Shown: positions 35,901 to 48,442, counted from the stretch's first letter. The stretch: 64,000 nt of DNA from Gracilaria gracilis (GCA_030374805.1 JARGSG010000010.1:1-64000), one strand, 5' to 3'. Notes: a model not told the origin generated them from the letters alone. A program made the numbers and translations.

Positions 35901-37831
35901 CCTTCTCCACGCTCATGCTGGGTGCTCATATACTCTCCATCACTACGACATGGCTGGGAGCTCCCCATCCAATTGAGGTGGAGAGGAGGGCGAGAGGGAA
36001 TGATCTGCATGAAATCTTCCCCATCGGAATCCATTCCACTCCCCACACCGGTCGTCATCTCCATATTCTCCCCCTGCTTCATCCGAGGCGTGAAGTTTAT
36101 GAAGGGGATGCGGAGGTTCTTAGGGGAGTTTTTCTTTATAGTGGCTTCAACAGCGTCCTTTCTATTGTTCTTCTTTCCACGCATGTCACGTTCAAGACGC
36201 TCGTGGTTATGGACATTTTCTCCCGTAAGAATCCACCCGCTCCCATTCCGGAGAGCTTTTGCCATAAAGGCGGCTCTACACCCACATCCTGGGTGCTTCT
36301 TTTTATACCGGAGACACCGCAGTCTCACGTTTAGCCCATATTGCCTTGATCTCGTAACAGTTTTACAAAACTGTATTCCATATTCATATCCCTCCGACTC
36401 ACATAGGTCACGAACGTACTTCGGGAGATTTAGTACAGTCCACTTCGTGGTTGACGCCTCACGTTTCCTAGCATCCTTCTCTTGTTTGTGAGATTCATAT
36501 CCCTGGCTAGGCGACTTTCCCTTCTTTTCCTTGGGCACTTCAGAACCTTTGCTTTCGTCTGCACGAGAGGGTATTAGTTCCTCAGACTCCGTATTCCCAG
36601 TACAGCCCATGCCCGCTGTCTCAGCTCGCACACCTGACTCTACAGATTCCTCCGCCCTTCCTTCTCCCTCTCGTGCCTCAGCACTACCTCTCCCAGTACT
36701 ACGATGTCGAGCTACATAGATCCTCTCCCTGCGCTGATAATGAATCTGCGAGACTGCCAGTTCATTTGAAATAGGTAGGAGGTGACTTACGGCCATGATC
36801 ATACGCACCCGAGCTTCCACACATGCCCAGCGATACGTTTCACCCAGATTCACGGGATGACCTGGAATGAATGAGATATTGGGTATCACCCCTCGCGTTC
36901 GGGCGAAGTGACCCATTGTGGATATAACATATGGACCACAACTGTACGTGTCCGTTTGGATCTTGTATCCCAATACATCCAACATGTAGTTCTCCTCCTT
37001 CATCACCCAATCCTTCTTCTCACGGAGTGCATGGTCAATTATCGCCGTCAACAGATATCTACATTTCTCGGGACACTGAAAACGTAGACTGTCTCCCCAG
37101 TGTATCTCCCACTTCTTCTTCTCAATCTTACGAGCCACAAACACGCCCCAATGCATATTTCGTACATTGACAGGGACAACAACCTTCGAGATTTCATTCG
37201 GACTAGAGTACAGCTTCTCTCTAAATCGCCGCTCATATCGCTCTAATGTGTTCAGCTGTTCATCTGGTGACTGGGTGTGGAACACATTGGATATATTGGC
37301 CACCCCACAACCAGTATCGGACGGTAAGAGCACAACCCCATTCTTCGGCTCCAGCTCAAGAATACCTGCATCAAGCAAGATGTTGCAAAACCATTCATGT
37401 CTTCCAGACGAATTTACCAGATTAGCACCACAATTACCTTTTTCGTCGATAGAACAACGATGTTCTATGATCAAATAGAACCACAAACGTTTCAATTCGA
37501 GAAACCCCCGTGGGGTTTTTCTGTCGAACTGAATAGTGGTTTTCTTTGCTACAGATTTGAGAAACGATGAGAGTAAACGAACCATTTTGCCGATCATTGA
37601 TATTTCCTTCGTGTTCAGATCTCGCTCGCACTTTCGTTCCGAAGCCAGTAGTTCTTTTGTGGATTTGACAGGTTTTCCATCATCGTCCACCTCATCCCCG
37701 GAGTCTTCATTCCGGGGGTCTATGAATCCTACAACAACCGCATCTAGAGGATCCTCTGATGGGTAATGTACGGTTGGATCCGTATCGCGCCGAAAAGAGA
37801 TCATCAAAAGAATAATAGACGGTTTAGCCAC
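32965..37831 (-). CDS. Ulp1 protease / MULE transposase fusion protein, two exons
   Basis: Exon 1 (37831-35720) encodes 704 residues: a Ulp1/C48 cysteine protease domain with H227 (MHWGV), D247 (HWGDSL), Q292 and C298 (QTDTYSCGPYV), a charged linker, and a GCM/FAR1-like zinc finger (C506, C516/C518, H541, H543). Exon 2 (35652-32965) encodes 895 residues, numbered here from the local ATG at 35664: a second GCM/FAR1-like finger (C115, C125, H155, H157), the MULE transposase core with D280 (SVDCKAIANRFNLPL), D341 (TVDQ) and a DDWH box at 362-365, and a SWIM finger (C625-x-C627, C637-x-H639). A 67-bp intron in phase 0 joins them in frame to 1599 residues. The transposase cuts and moves the element; the protease may process SUMO or ubiquitin-like conjugates. 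Alternatively the two frames are made as separate proteins from unspliced RNA. Confidence 0.8.
35653..35719 (-). other. Intron, 67 bp, joining protease and transposase frames
   Basis: Minus strand: GAG|GTAAGG at the 5' end, a CTAAC branch-point-like motif, and TACTCAG|ATT at the 3' end. Phase 0; both flanking frames stay open. Without splicing, the protease frame runs 16 codons further and stops. Confidence 0.75.
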
Positions 37832-38021
37832 GATTCTCCGACGATGGAGATAATCATTACCGACTGGAAGGAAAACTGCGTAAGAAAGAGCGCACTTGGC
37901 TTTTGTTCAGATTCTGAAAAAGCGCGCGCTTTCAAGTTACGGAGTAACGGAGCCATCCTATGCCCTATCGGGATGTCACGCGGCTGTGTGAGATCTTCGT
38001 TGCTCCGCAGGAAAATATCAA

Positions 38022-38193
38022 GAAGAAAGCCAATCACGAGTGGCGCTAGGGAGGTTCTACTGACGTGGCTGTGGTCTACTGGTGAAGAACACCTCCGTCG
38101 TTAAGGGAGGATCCTCTGTAATTTGTATCATATAAAGGGAGGTTCCAAGCGTGTTTTCTACGACCCCTACGGTGCGTAGGATCTCCGGGGGCC
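38022..38193 (-). repeat. Right terminal inverted repeat of the MULE
   Basis: Reverse complement of 32442-32611 with few differences, including the CACGAGTGGCGCTAGGGAGG and CGTCGTTAAGGGAGG segments. Ends at the right target-site duplication. Confidence 0.9.
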
Positions 38194-38204
38194 ATTTCGT
38201 TGGG
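38194..38204 (+). repeat. 11-bp target-site duplication, right copy
   Basis: ATTTCGTTGGG, identical to 32431-32441. Confidence 0.85.
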
Positions 38205-38826
38205 CATTTTCCGCTGAAATCGGATTACAATACGAATCCGTTTCTGACATAAAAGAAAACTCGCGTTACTTACATCATCTTGATAGAAGCACCTAACATT
38301 GGTATAAAATCGAACTTGAACATAGTACATGAACGAATAAATTTATATCGTTCAACATTCGCGCGTAAAAAGATGGTGGGACGAAAAAGAACCTGAGACA
38401 ATGCTCTTCTTTTACGTATTCAAAACATTCGAGTATCAGTGTCAAAAGTAGTAAGTATTATGGATCGTTTTCATATTTTGTATAGCGTTCAAGTTTCGGT
38501 ATTTAACGCTATTCTGCACAAATTTTATCATCTTGAATGCGCGTAAACTTTTCTGATCCTTTCTTTTTGATCCTATTCCAATGCTACTAACGTTAAAACT
38601 ATACATTTGATTACAAAAAGGTGCTCTTGTTAAAGATATGGGAAAGAATGAATGTTTATATGGCATACAACTTTTGTGTTATCTCTAGAAAACTATGTTC
38701 AACATCTGGTATGGAAACGATAAGTTCTGGATACTTGAGGATACGAAAGGCAGAATAAGAAAGATGCTTTTGTTTCTTACATAACCGTGTAAGAGAGTGC
38801 GACAATTTACATTATGTTAACCTGAC
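38205..38826. other. Spacer between the MULE and element B, no gene seen
   Basis: About 620 bp of AT-rich DNA with no supported ORF or repeat. Bases 38827-38831 (ACTAG) are the left target-site duplication of element B. Confidence 0.55.
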
Positions 38827-38831
38827 ACTAG

Positions 38832-39682
38832 TGAAGAACAACACTCCTTGGAGGCGATTTGAGGTACTTAGTTAATTTCCGCATCATGCGTTAGTAGATA
38901 TATATAGCTACACCGCTATTAGCGTGCCGCCTCGCTGAGGTAATTTCCACACATGTACACGTGGATTGCACGGCTCGAGGCACCGCCTAGCGGGTGTGAA
39001 TAGCACACGTGTAGCACGAACATGCCAGAGGCAGTGCACCCAACATTGCTGTATTTACTTAGATATTTTATAGATTATTTTGCCCGGCGCACCCATTGTC
39101 AGTGGTGCGCCGAGCTCAGTACTTAGAGGGTTGAGCACCGCTCCCCCAAGTAAACTGTCCCTTGCCAAGCAAGGGCTTCTGGCTCTAACTATCACGCCTT
39201 CGCGGATTGTTCACCTCCAAGTGGAGTGACGACTGCGTTGTTCCCTTATAGTTACCCACCCTTGTGGCGCTCAGAGTATAACCACTATTTGTGTGTCTCG
39301 TTCCGACCTATTGTCGTATACTCGCACCTGTATTGGGTTTGCTTTATTCTCTCTCTCTTTTCCCCACTCTGGTGGTTTGATTGCTCACCTTTTTGGGTTT
39401 GCCTTTTTGCCCTGTTCTCAGTGGCCCGTTTCCGGCACCTTGTCGTTGCCGTGCTACTCTCTTTCGAAGACTCATCTCGTGACCGTGTGAACACGTGGGT
39501 CTCTACCGACTACTAATCAGCCTAACGCTCCGATGCTTGTCGTGGTGGTTTGACCTCGGATGTACACCCGGCTTAGCTGTGTCATTCCCGGAGTGCTCTG
39601 TTCGCTGTGCTGCCCTGTCGAGGGGAAGATTCCGAACGTCTTCGTGAGCCTGCGCTTTTCCCGCCAAAGGCGTTGCTCCACA
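38832..39682 (+). repeat. 5' LTR of element B (851 bp)
   Basis: TGAAGAACAACACTCC to GTTGCTCCACA. It contains a TATATATA box at about 38898-38906, a GC-rich hairpin at 39085-39112 (CGGCGCACC arm against GGTGCGCCG, a 13-bp stem with one bulge), and a second hairpin at 39159-39175 (CCCTTG/CAAGGG). These are conserved in all four LTR copies of the A/B family and may act in transcript start or 3'-end formation. Confidence 0.92.
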
Positions 39683-39684
39683 AG

Positions 39685-39702
39685 TGGTCTCCCGACTTAG
39701 AA
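39685..39702 (+). other. Primer-binding site of element B
   Basis: TGGTCTCCCGACTTAGAA, two bases after the LTR. Complement ends in CCA, as a tRNA 3' end would; the same site is used by A and C. Confidence 0.85.
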
Positions 39703-39775
39703 CGACTAGTTTTGTCGGAAGATGCACTCGTGAATTCACTCGTGGCGAGGTTAGGCCTTTTGCCCTTGTCTCCAT

Positions 39776-41926
39776 TTGGAAGTTCACTGGAAGTCCCAGC
39801 CATTTGGCTGTCGACTATCCCGTTGTACGGTTGTTCTTGTCATGACTCTGTCAGATCGTCCGAAGACACGCAGTCAGACTGGAAGATCGGATCCGCCACT
39901 TCCGTCACGGATCCCCACCCGTTCACGGTCCCGGACCGAAGGGATGCCGGCTACTGAAGCTGTGCCGACGACCAGTCGACTTCCGCCCACGTCGTTGATC
40001 AACCCTCATCGAGGTGAAGGACCGGCTCCTGCCGTTGCTGGTCCCGCCCCTGAGGCACCTCTGAGGGCTACTGTCAATGACACCCTCCACTTAACTGTGG
40101 AAGAGCAGCTCCGCTCCACGCGGGCTGCCTATGCTACCCTTGCTAAGGAGTTGTCGCTACTTCGAAAGAAGGCGGATGTCCCTGCTTTGCAGGACGTTTC
40201 TGAGAATCTCCGCGTATTGGGTGGTGATGTCAAATCCATCTTGGGAGCTTTCTGAGGACCCGCTAATTTCGTGGAGGACGTGGCTGAGAAGTTTACTCGC
40301 CTCCGCGCCCGTCTAGAAACGGTGGAACAAACCGTCCTAGTTGGAGCCAATCGCACGGCTGAGCCGGTTGCTGTTTCACACCGTGACAAAAAGGTCAGTG
40401 GATCCAAAGCACGCAAAGAGCGGAAGAACTACGACTCCGATTCGTCAGCATCTTCTCTTTCTTCTCGCCGGTCAACCGGGTCTGATTCGTCCGAATCGTC
40501 GGTAGAAGAAGCCCCTCGTGAGCGTTCGTCACGCTCAAAGCGGTCATCAGTCACCCAAGGTGTGATACGCGCCCGCTCGAAGGGAAGGAAGCACTCCGGA
40601 TTAAAGGAGTTGAAGCCTACCAATTTGCTCTACAAGAAGCTGTTGTCATACCGGTATTACCGTTTGGAGGACTCCTCATTGGATAGAACTCCCCGTGGGA
40701 CGGGAAAGGTCAAAGACTGTATCAAACGGATGCAGCTGTCGCTCCGTAATCAACTGTTTACAGGCGATGATCCCATCTTGGTGTTGGATTTCCTATCACG
40801 CTTTGTAGCGGAAGCCGACATGCTTGGGATGAATGAAGGACAGGCGTTTGTCGCGCTGCCCTATTTTCTACGCGGACTTGCGGAAGATCAGTACAACTCT
40901 GTAAGAGGTTCATCTCGCGCCTCTGAAGGAGGGGTTACCTGCTGGACTGAAGCAATTCAGTATCTACTGAGGTCCTATGCAACTGGCACCGCCATCCAGT
41001 CGGCTATCCTCGTTCTGAGAGACACCAAACAACGCCCCGGCGAAACGGAAACCGATTACTCGGTGCGCCTGAATAAGGCCTTCCACCGATGTGGCAATGT
41101 TTCTTCCGCTCAAGAGCGCTGTACCATGTTCATTGATGGACTAGACCCGGCTATACGGACCCTAGTGGCCCGTCGCCGTGAAGAGAATCGTAAGACTACG
41201 TACTTGGAACTGGTGCAGTATGCACGCGCCGAAGGCGATGCGCTACACGCACGAGTCCCGGGTACCCGGTTGAAGTCCGCTAAAGCGTTGATGTTGGAAT
41301 CGGGAACCCCGTCTGCGTCAATGCTGGCTGAGCAGCACTCCAATAAGGAGTATGATCAGGTGCTCTTTGCCCGTAGCGACGTGCTTTCAATCCCGACAAC
41401 GGAGCTTCCCTCAACCACGGATGCCTCGTTTCAAACGGCTCCGGACAATACACTGCTGTATGCAGATTCGAACCGAGTTCGACCGCCTCGACTGTCATAT
41501 GAAAACGGTGGAACCCGGGCTTCACGGCCTGGCTGGCAGGTTTCCCGCCCAGCGGTGCGATTCTCGAATACTCGGAACGTCAATGCCATTGTTGGATTGA
41601 TCTGTCACCTCTGTTATACGCGAGGGCATACTTCTCCGCAGTGCGTTTTAACCATGCGTGAATGGGCACAAGTCATTGCCAACTACGAATCCCTCTCACC
41701 TGAGGAGAAGGCTTCCGTTCCGATGGCATCGTACATCCGCGCGAAGATGGATATTCCACGCACAATTGCGGCTCCGATTGCCCAGAACATGGTGACCTCT
41801 CACCCCCGTACCCCTCTCGAGGGAAATTCAACCGCTACTGCGGACGCTTCTGCCGCTGGTGTCCAGGCATCAATGGTTCAGAACACTGAGCACACGCCTC
41901 AGGCGGAATCTGCTCAGAAAAACTAA
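39776..41926 (+). pseudogene. Gag of element B
   Basis: Arg/Ser/Pro-rich N terminus, a Leu/Lys-rich coiled-coil-like segment, a Ser/Asp/Arg-rich linker, a capsid core (KDCIKRMQLSLRNQLFTGDD), and a CX2CX4HX4C knuckle (CHLCYTRGHTSPQC) at about 41601-41642. The start is set by homology with A. Gag ends at a stop with pol open in the -1 frame, as in gypsy-type elements that frameshift. Looks nearly whole, about one break. Confidence 0.85.
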
Positions 41927-41928
41927 TT

Positions 41929-44900
41929 GTGGGAGTCTCCTCTCTTGGAGAGGCGCCCTCAGAGTTGAGGCTGAAGGCACCCGAGGCGTCCCTGCCTCGC
42001 TCCCAGGTCGGAATCCTCTCGAGGAAACAGGCCGTCGAAGACGTGAACTCAGAACATCTTGGTGTTCCTCGTCGACCGTGGATACGGGTAAGAAATAACA
42101 GGTTCCCGGATAGAGTTATGGTGATGGCCAAGCGCAATTACAAGGTCTATGCCGACCTTGGCCTTTCACCCCAGTTTATGGTGCATTATCTCACTGTATT
42201 AGATACAGGCGCAGGTCCGAACTTCATTGTTGAGACAGCCTTGCCACCCGCCTTCCGGTCACACATTCGCCGTGGCGACATTCCTGACGTCGCTGACGCG
42301 AATAACAACCCGTTGTCAACGGTAGGATACATCGAGTTGGTAATCCGCTTGGGCTCATGCGTGATGAAGCTCTACTTTGTCGTTTGTCGGTCCCTGGCCG
42401 CCCCAGTCCTTTTGAGTTGTGACATTTGCGACCGCTTTGCCGATGCCATTAGGCCCCGCCCGAGGCGTGTTGAAATGGAAGATGGTTCGTCCGTGCCGAT
42501 TGTTCGTCTTCCTTTGAGGTATGCCTCCAAGAAGCATGTACCTCTACCTGCGGCGCAGGAAGCACCACCGGGTTCTCGGGAATCTACGAAGCTTCGTGTT
42601 GCCTCCGCGACACGCGTGCCTCCAAATTCTCAAGTCTGGGTACAGGTGAATTCCCGTCAACACGGTTTACGAATCTTCCAGTCATTGCCGTCGTTGTATG
42701 ATAAATACTCTCTTTCCATTGCTAATGGAGTGGTCCAGGTGGAATCGGATAATCTGTTTTACGTGTTGATAGCCAATCTAGGCAAAACAACCCAGTATCT
42801 GGTGAAAAACGACGTGATTGGCTCGGTCATGCCGCATCCAACTGCGTTGGTACCGACGAAGATGACTGCTGCCGATGTGCTCTAAGGAGGGGGAGGAGTC
42901 TGAATCTCATTCGTCTCCGTCGCCGAGTCTCTCGGGTCAGCAAACTGTTAAGACAGAGAAGACACGCGTTCCGACGAGTTACGACCAATTGGACCCAGTG
43001 AAGGAATTGGAAGAACTCGACCTCCGACATGTTCCGGAGACACACCGCAAACGACTGCGTGATATGCTTCGTGAATTCACCACAATGTGGGATGGTTCTC
43101 TCGGGGAGATAAATACCACGGAACACCGGATTGATCTCTTTCCGAACTCTCGGCTAGTAGCCCAACATCCGTACAGGGCAGGGCCCAAAGCCAGAGAAGA
43201 AGAGCAATTTCAGGTGGACAAGATGCTCCTTGCAGGAGTTATAGAACCGGCACATTCGCCGTGGGCATCACCAGTGGTACTGGCTCCGGAACCGGATGGT
43301 TCCTGGCGCTTCTGTATCGACTATCGTCGTCTAAACGCCCTTACCGTCAAGGACGTGTACCCTATTCCACGTATGGATGAATACATCGATTCTCTCGGAA
43401 ATGCTACCGTATTCACGGCCTTGGATGCTAACTGGGGATACTGGCAGGTTCCAGTGAGAAAGGAGGATCAGAACAAGACAGCCTTTGTCTGCCATTCTGG
43501 CCTCTACCGTTTTAAACGGATGTTCTTTGGTTTAACCATTGCTCCCGCTACTTTTCAGCGTGCTATTGATATCCTACTGGCCCGCTTCAAGTGGCGTACT
43601 TGTCTCGTCTACCTTGACGACGTCATTGTATTCTAAGATAATCTGGATGATCACCTCACACATGTGAGAGAAATAATGGCCACGTTACGGGACGCCGGAG
43701 TGACACTCAAGCTGAGAAAATGCGAATTCTTCACGGATACTGTCAAGTATCTGGGTCACATAATCCGTCCAGGACGTGTCATGATCGAGGAAGCTCGTGT
43801 GAAGTCGCTGAAACAGGCCACGGAACCGACTACCCAGACTGAACTGAGATCCTTTCTAGGATTAGTCAACGTCTATAGACGGTTTATTCCCAACTTCGCG
43901 GACATTGCGGCACCTCTCAACGCGCTTCTGCGAAAGGGTCAACCGCCTAAGTTAGACCCATTCACGTGTACTCAGACGGAAGCCTTTAATTCTCTCAAAG
44001 AGGCTGTAACCACGGCACCAGTATTGTCACTACCCAAACCGGGACTTTCATATACCGTGGACACGGATTCTAGTGACTACCAGGTAGGCTGCGCCTTGTT
44101 TCAAACCACCCCAGAGAAGGAACGCAAGCCAATTGGGTACTGGTCCTGTTCGTTAAACGTGCATGAGAAGAATTACTCCGTCTCGGAGAAGGAATGTCTT
44201 GCAGTAGTGTGGGCGTTATGCACACTACGCCCCTACCTCATGGGGGCTCATTTCACCGTTTACACGGCTCACTCATCATTGAGATGCCTACTCTCCATAT
44301 CGGAGCCTTCAGGCCGCTTAATTCGTTGGAGACTGCGTCTTGCAGAGTTTGACTTCGACGTCGCCTACAAGAAGGGCGCCAACAATACACAAGCCGACGC
44401 CCTTTCTCGCCTACCCACCACAAAGGAAGCGTTAGCCGTCGATGACGAGGAAATACCCTGCTTCGTAGTTGACGACTACACCGCAGGTGAAATGGATGAT
44501 ATCGAAGAGGAATGGCCAGACGAACTGGATTTTGACCAGGAACTGGATGACCTACTCGCTGTCAGCGAAAGTGCGAACCCCCTACCAGGGAACTTCGTAC
44601 CCGTCACAACGGAGGAGATGGTTAGGGAACAATTCAGCGATCCCTACTGCACGAAGATTCGGGCGCAACTCAATGGAGGAGCTGATCTCCCCTTTCGGGT
44701 GTATGATATTGGATATCTCGTTCGCACGGTAACTGGAAACCCACAAATAGTGGTGCCACACGCCCTACAAGCTCGGGTGTTACAATTATCACACTATGCC
44801 AAACTTAGTGGCCACGTCGGAGGACGGAAACTATACCTTACATTGCGAAGGAAATTCTACTGGCCAGCAATGGCTGTGGATTGCTACGCAACTGTGCGGT

Positions 44901-47170
44901 TCTGCCCCGAGTGTGCTCGGAATCGCGTCAAGCTTCGCCGCCATACGACGAAGTTGAAGCTCTTCCCCGCAAGGGCGCCCCTGGAATTCGTAGCTATCGA
45001 TATTTTGGGACCCTTCCTCGCTACTAAGCGGCGTAACAAATTTCTACTCGTGATCACGGATCGTTTCTCGAAGCTCGTTCGTACCGTACCCTTACAGAGA
45101 ATCACGTCACTGACGGTTGCGCAAGCATTCGTCACCCATTGGGCATTCGTCTACGGTCCACCGGTGAATCTACTCTCCGACAACGGGAAACAGTTTGCCT
45201 CCAGGTTCTTCGGGGATGTATGCAGGATTCTGGATGTCAAGAATCTCTTCACGACAACCTACCACCCCCAGTGTAATGGGCAGGCTGAACGGTTTAACCA
45301 GACGCTGTTAGCAGCACTCCGTTCATACGTAGCCGATCATCCTACCACGTGGGACCTGTTCACCGATGCGCTGACATTCGCATACCACACTCAGGTACAC
45401 CGTACTACGGGATTGACTCCATTTGAATTGGTTCTGTCTCGCACCCCGCCGCCCGTGGCGCTCGAAGCACAGCCAACGCTGGATCAAATTTATTCGACGA
45501 AGGGATACAGGGAAACCTGGAAGACATGGCTTACCAAGCTGGTCCCTGCAGCACAACGGTCAATTTCCCGGTCACAAGCCGCATACAAGCGTGATTTTGA
45601 TCAGCGAGCCCCTCGAAGACCACCCGCCCTTAAAGAAGGGCACTATGTGTTCATCCGTAAGAAGTATTGGAACCCAGGCAAGGAGAAACGTCACAAGCTC
45701 TCACCCGTCGCCGCCGGTCCCTTCAAGACAATTGCATTGGAATCCGACACTGTCGTAGTGGAGATGGGTCAGCAACACGAACGCATTTCCCGCGATCGCG
45801 TGGTTTTTGCACCCCCGCCTGCGGGAAACGACCCATCAAATGAACATCCTACCGCAGAAGCGGAAACGAACACTACAGACACACTGGACCCACCCCCGAT
45901 CGACCGCCCTAGGGAGGTACCACACCCAAGTAGGGGACTCTCTGATTTGCCGATGTTATCGGACTCTACGCGCCCTGTTGCTTCGCTGTCTGAAGCCCCG
46001 CCGCCTGGCGTAATTATTCGCCGCCTTGGCGCGTTGACACCCACTCCCCATGTCGCTCCATCTAAGGAGGGGGAGGGACTCGTTAATCGTCATGCTTCCG
46101 CGCTGTCGCGTGAGGAACACCGTGTGGCACGGAAGATTGACACCGCTAATGCGCAATCAAAGCCCTCTCGGGAGCCCGGCGTCTCGTCAAGGTCGCCGCG
46201 CATCAACGCAGAAGCGGAATCGTCACCAGACACTACCGCCGTGCGGGACAGGACCGAGGAGACTCAGTCGTTACCGGAAAAGCCGTTGCCTACGCCGCAT
46301 AGCGCGACTGGAGTGACTACGTCGCAGATCAAAGTGGAAATACCGCCTAAGGCGCCGTTGAGCTCGCACGTCCAAGACGGAGAAGAGTCGTCGGAGACTA
46401 AGTCGCCCAACACGCCTGAGGCGGGCCACACCGTGGACACGTCGCTAAGTGCCCAGCAGTGAGGTGCCAACCGTAGCACACGGACTACACCTGTAAGGGA
46501 GATCAGCTCAGCGAGCGAACCACGCCGACAACCGAGCTGACACCTCCCGTGCATACGGAGGCGGAACACGCCACGGCGCAGACCAATGACGGCCACCCGT
46601 TGACAACGTCACGTGCCACCACAGCGAGGCCGGTTCAATCAGGGTTACCGTTGACGCGAGCGCGTTCGACGCCACACACACTCCGTCAAAAACGGTTGCT
46701 ACCACGCAAACTTGCGGTACGCCCACCTGGGACTCCCGCGGGAGAAGGAACTTTACCAAACCAAGGCATCCGGAACACCGACACCGCGAGACGCGTGAGA
46801 AATCGACCCAAGTGGGGGATCACACCGCGAAGGAGCAGTGCCACCAACCTTGTTGGACACAGCACGGTCTAACCGGAACACCGACGCAGTGCCCACACAC
46901 GGTGAAGCCACCGGAGAGCTCTCCGAAGCAGGATGTCGTAATCACACGGCAAGGCCTGGAAGTCTTCCGACGGGAGTTCGTAGTCGACCACATAGTGGCA
47001 CACTTATACCACCCGTTGGGGGTACATACAGTATCTCGTACGTTGGTACGGCTACGGACCCGAGGCTGACTCGGATGAGCCAATCGAGCATCTCCCACGA
47101 TCGAAAGTGGTGCAGTACCATCGGCGTACTCTCACGGGTCTCCCGGCGACAATTGTCAACGCCCAAGTGG
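41929..47170 (+). pseudogene. Pol of element B (PR-RT-RH-IN-chromodomain)
   Basis: Protease with DTGAGPN near 42205, RT with RFCIDYRRLNAL and the YLDD box near 43610, RNase H with TVDTDSSDYQVGCALF near 44060, integrase with HHCC finger (HYAKLSGH ... FCPEC) and the catalytic D-D-E core (AIDILGPF, LSDNGKQF, NGQAERFN) at about 44750-45350, a Pro/Ser/Thr-rich linker, and a chromodomain at about 46970-47170. Broken, about three breaks. Confidence 0.9.
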
Positions 47171-48442
47171 GATAACACGCCCCGAAGGGGAAGAAGCTAG
47201 CTCCTCTAGAAGGAAGTGGGTGAAGATGAAGTGTATATTTGCTTTTGTGATCGTAGTCCGACTTGTGTCGTAATCGGTCGCCCAAGTTTTGGTTTCGAAT
47301 TAATTATCCTGAGGGGTTCCCTCCCAGCTCGCTGGTTCACTGTTCTTATCATGACCGCGTGTGCATGAGGTGTTCTTTCAGAAGAGTGCGCTGTTTTCGT
47401 GGGCCACACGTTGATTTACCGGTGAGAATACCGTGTGTCCTTGTACACGCCCCTGGCGGAAATGTTCAGTCGCCTATGTTCAATCATGTTCGTCACCGCC
47501 TACTGCGAAGTACTTTGGTGTTTAAACGCTCTTGGCGGTCTTCACGGTATCCGCCTAATGCGTTGGCATTGATTCCCAGTCGTTTCTGGTATTGGTTCAT
47601 GATTCCCGATCTCGGGTATCTTGCTGCTACATTATTTTCTGGAGGCCTTCTGCGCAATACCCCGTAACTCAGTGGGTTCCAATCCGTTTCCTTAACGGGC
47701 CGTCACCAGGTTATTCTGGGCCTCTATAAACTGTTTGGCGAGGACGGAAGTCAATTATCTCGAAGAACTTCGGAGTTATGGCGCCGTTTCAGTTCGGGAT
47801 TCTATTTTTAGACTGCATTTCGGTGAACTGAAATGGACCGCGCTTTCCCATTCAATGGTGTTCAATCCCAACATTCTTGGTCTTAAATGAAACCTCTGGG
47901 TTTCAGGGAGTTCTACAATGGATCAGGTTTCTTTACAGCTGTACTGGTTCGAACGATATCCGACTTTGAAGAATCAGTACTGTAACACACCCCTATTTTG
48001 TGCTGCAGAGTGGAGGGAACCGCTTCAAGCGTGACGAAATCGATCTCGAAACGAGCTGCACACCTTCTCAGGGCTATGTACCGCGGATCCGCCTCACTGC
48101 AATGGTTCTTCTACTTGGCTGTGGGTCGCAACACCTCATACCGAGGGATACTCAAAGAAATTTGAGAACCACCTTCGTGGAGCGACTCAGACTCGAATCA
48201 GTTATCCCACATCGTGGTTCATGGACCTGGAAACAGGGAGCGGACCGCGACCGCGAGAATCACACTGTGGTGAACAGGATTGATCGTCGCTGGAGCGAGG
48301 TTTGCACTGTCGAGTGGTAGTGACTTGATCTTTGCGAGGCGAGATGGAAATCCGAAGACTTCGGGGATGCGCTTTTAAGCCCGCGGTTGGGAGTTCGACC
48401 CGCCATCGCGACGGGCGTGGCTCACTCTTAAGGAAAGGGATA
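47171..48442 (+). other. Region of B between chromodomain and 3' LTR, content unexplained
   Basis: 1.27 kb. The outer parts match A: 47171-47230 next to the chromodomain, and about 48270-48442 next to the LTR, the latter matching the N-terminal part of A's antisense ORF. The middle (about 47240-48250) has no visible similarity to A. It holds a plus-strand ORF of 134 codons (47263-47667) with Trp/Tyr/Phe-rich sequence and no recognised domain. It may be a replaced or different accessory region. Confidence 0.5.

Larger units (their letters stand above)
32442..38193 (-). mobile_element. Mutator-like transposon (MULE) with Ulp1 protease, apparently complete
   Basis: A 5.75-kb element bounded by inverted repeats of about 170 bp (32442-32611 and 38022-38193) and an exact 11-bp target-site duplication. 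Inside, a two-exon minus-strand gene encodes a Ulp1-type protease and a MULE transposase. The left subterminal region (32612-32900) holds a 16-bp direct repeat (CGTCACTTCAAAGCGC at 32636 and 32671), and AAGCGCGCGC motifs lie inside both ends, possibly transposase-binding sites. High similarity between the ends and open coding frames suggest recent activity. Ulp1-carrying MULEs (for example Kaonashi elements) are known in plants. Confidence 0.9.

Noticed and set aside
35840-36491. Plus-strand ORFs of 164 and 189 codons opposite the MULE gene
   Set aside because: They lie antisense to a well-supported protease/zinc-finger exon and resemble nothing.
42904-42960. A self-standing extra gene at the join of protease and RT in element B
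   Set aside because: The frames there are simply pieces of the same pol region as in A.
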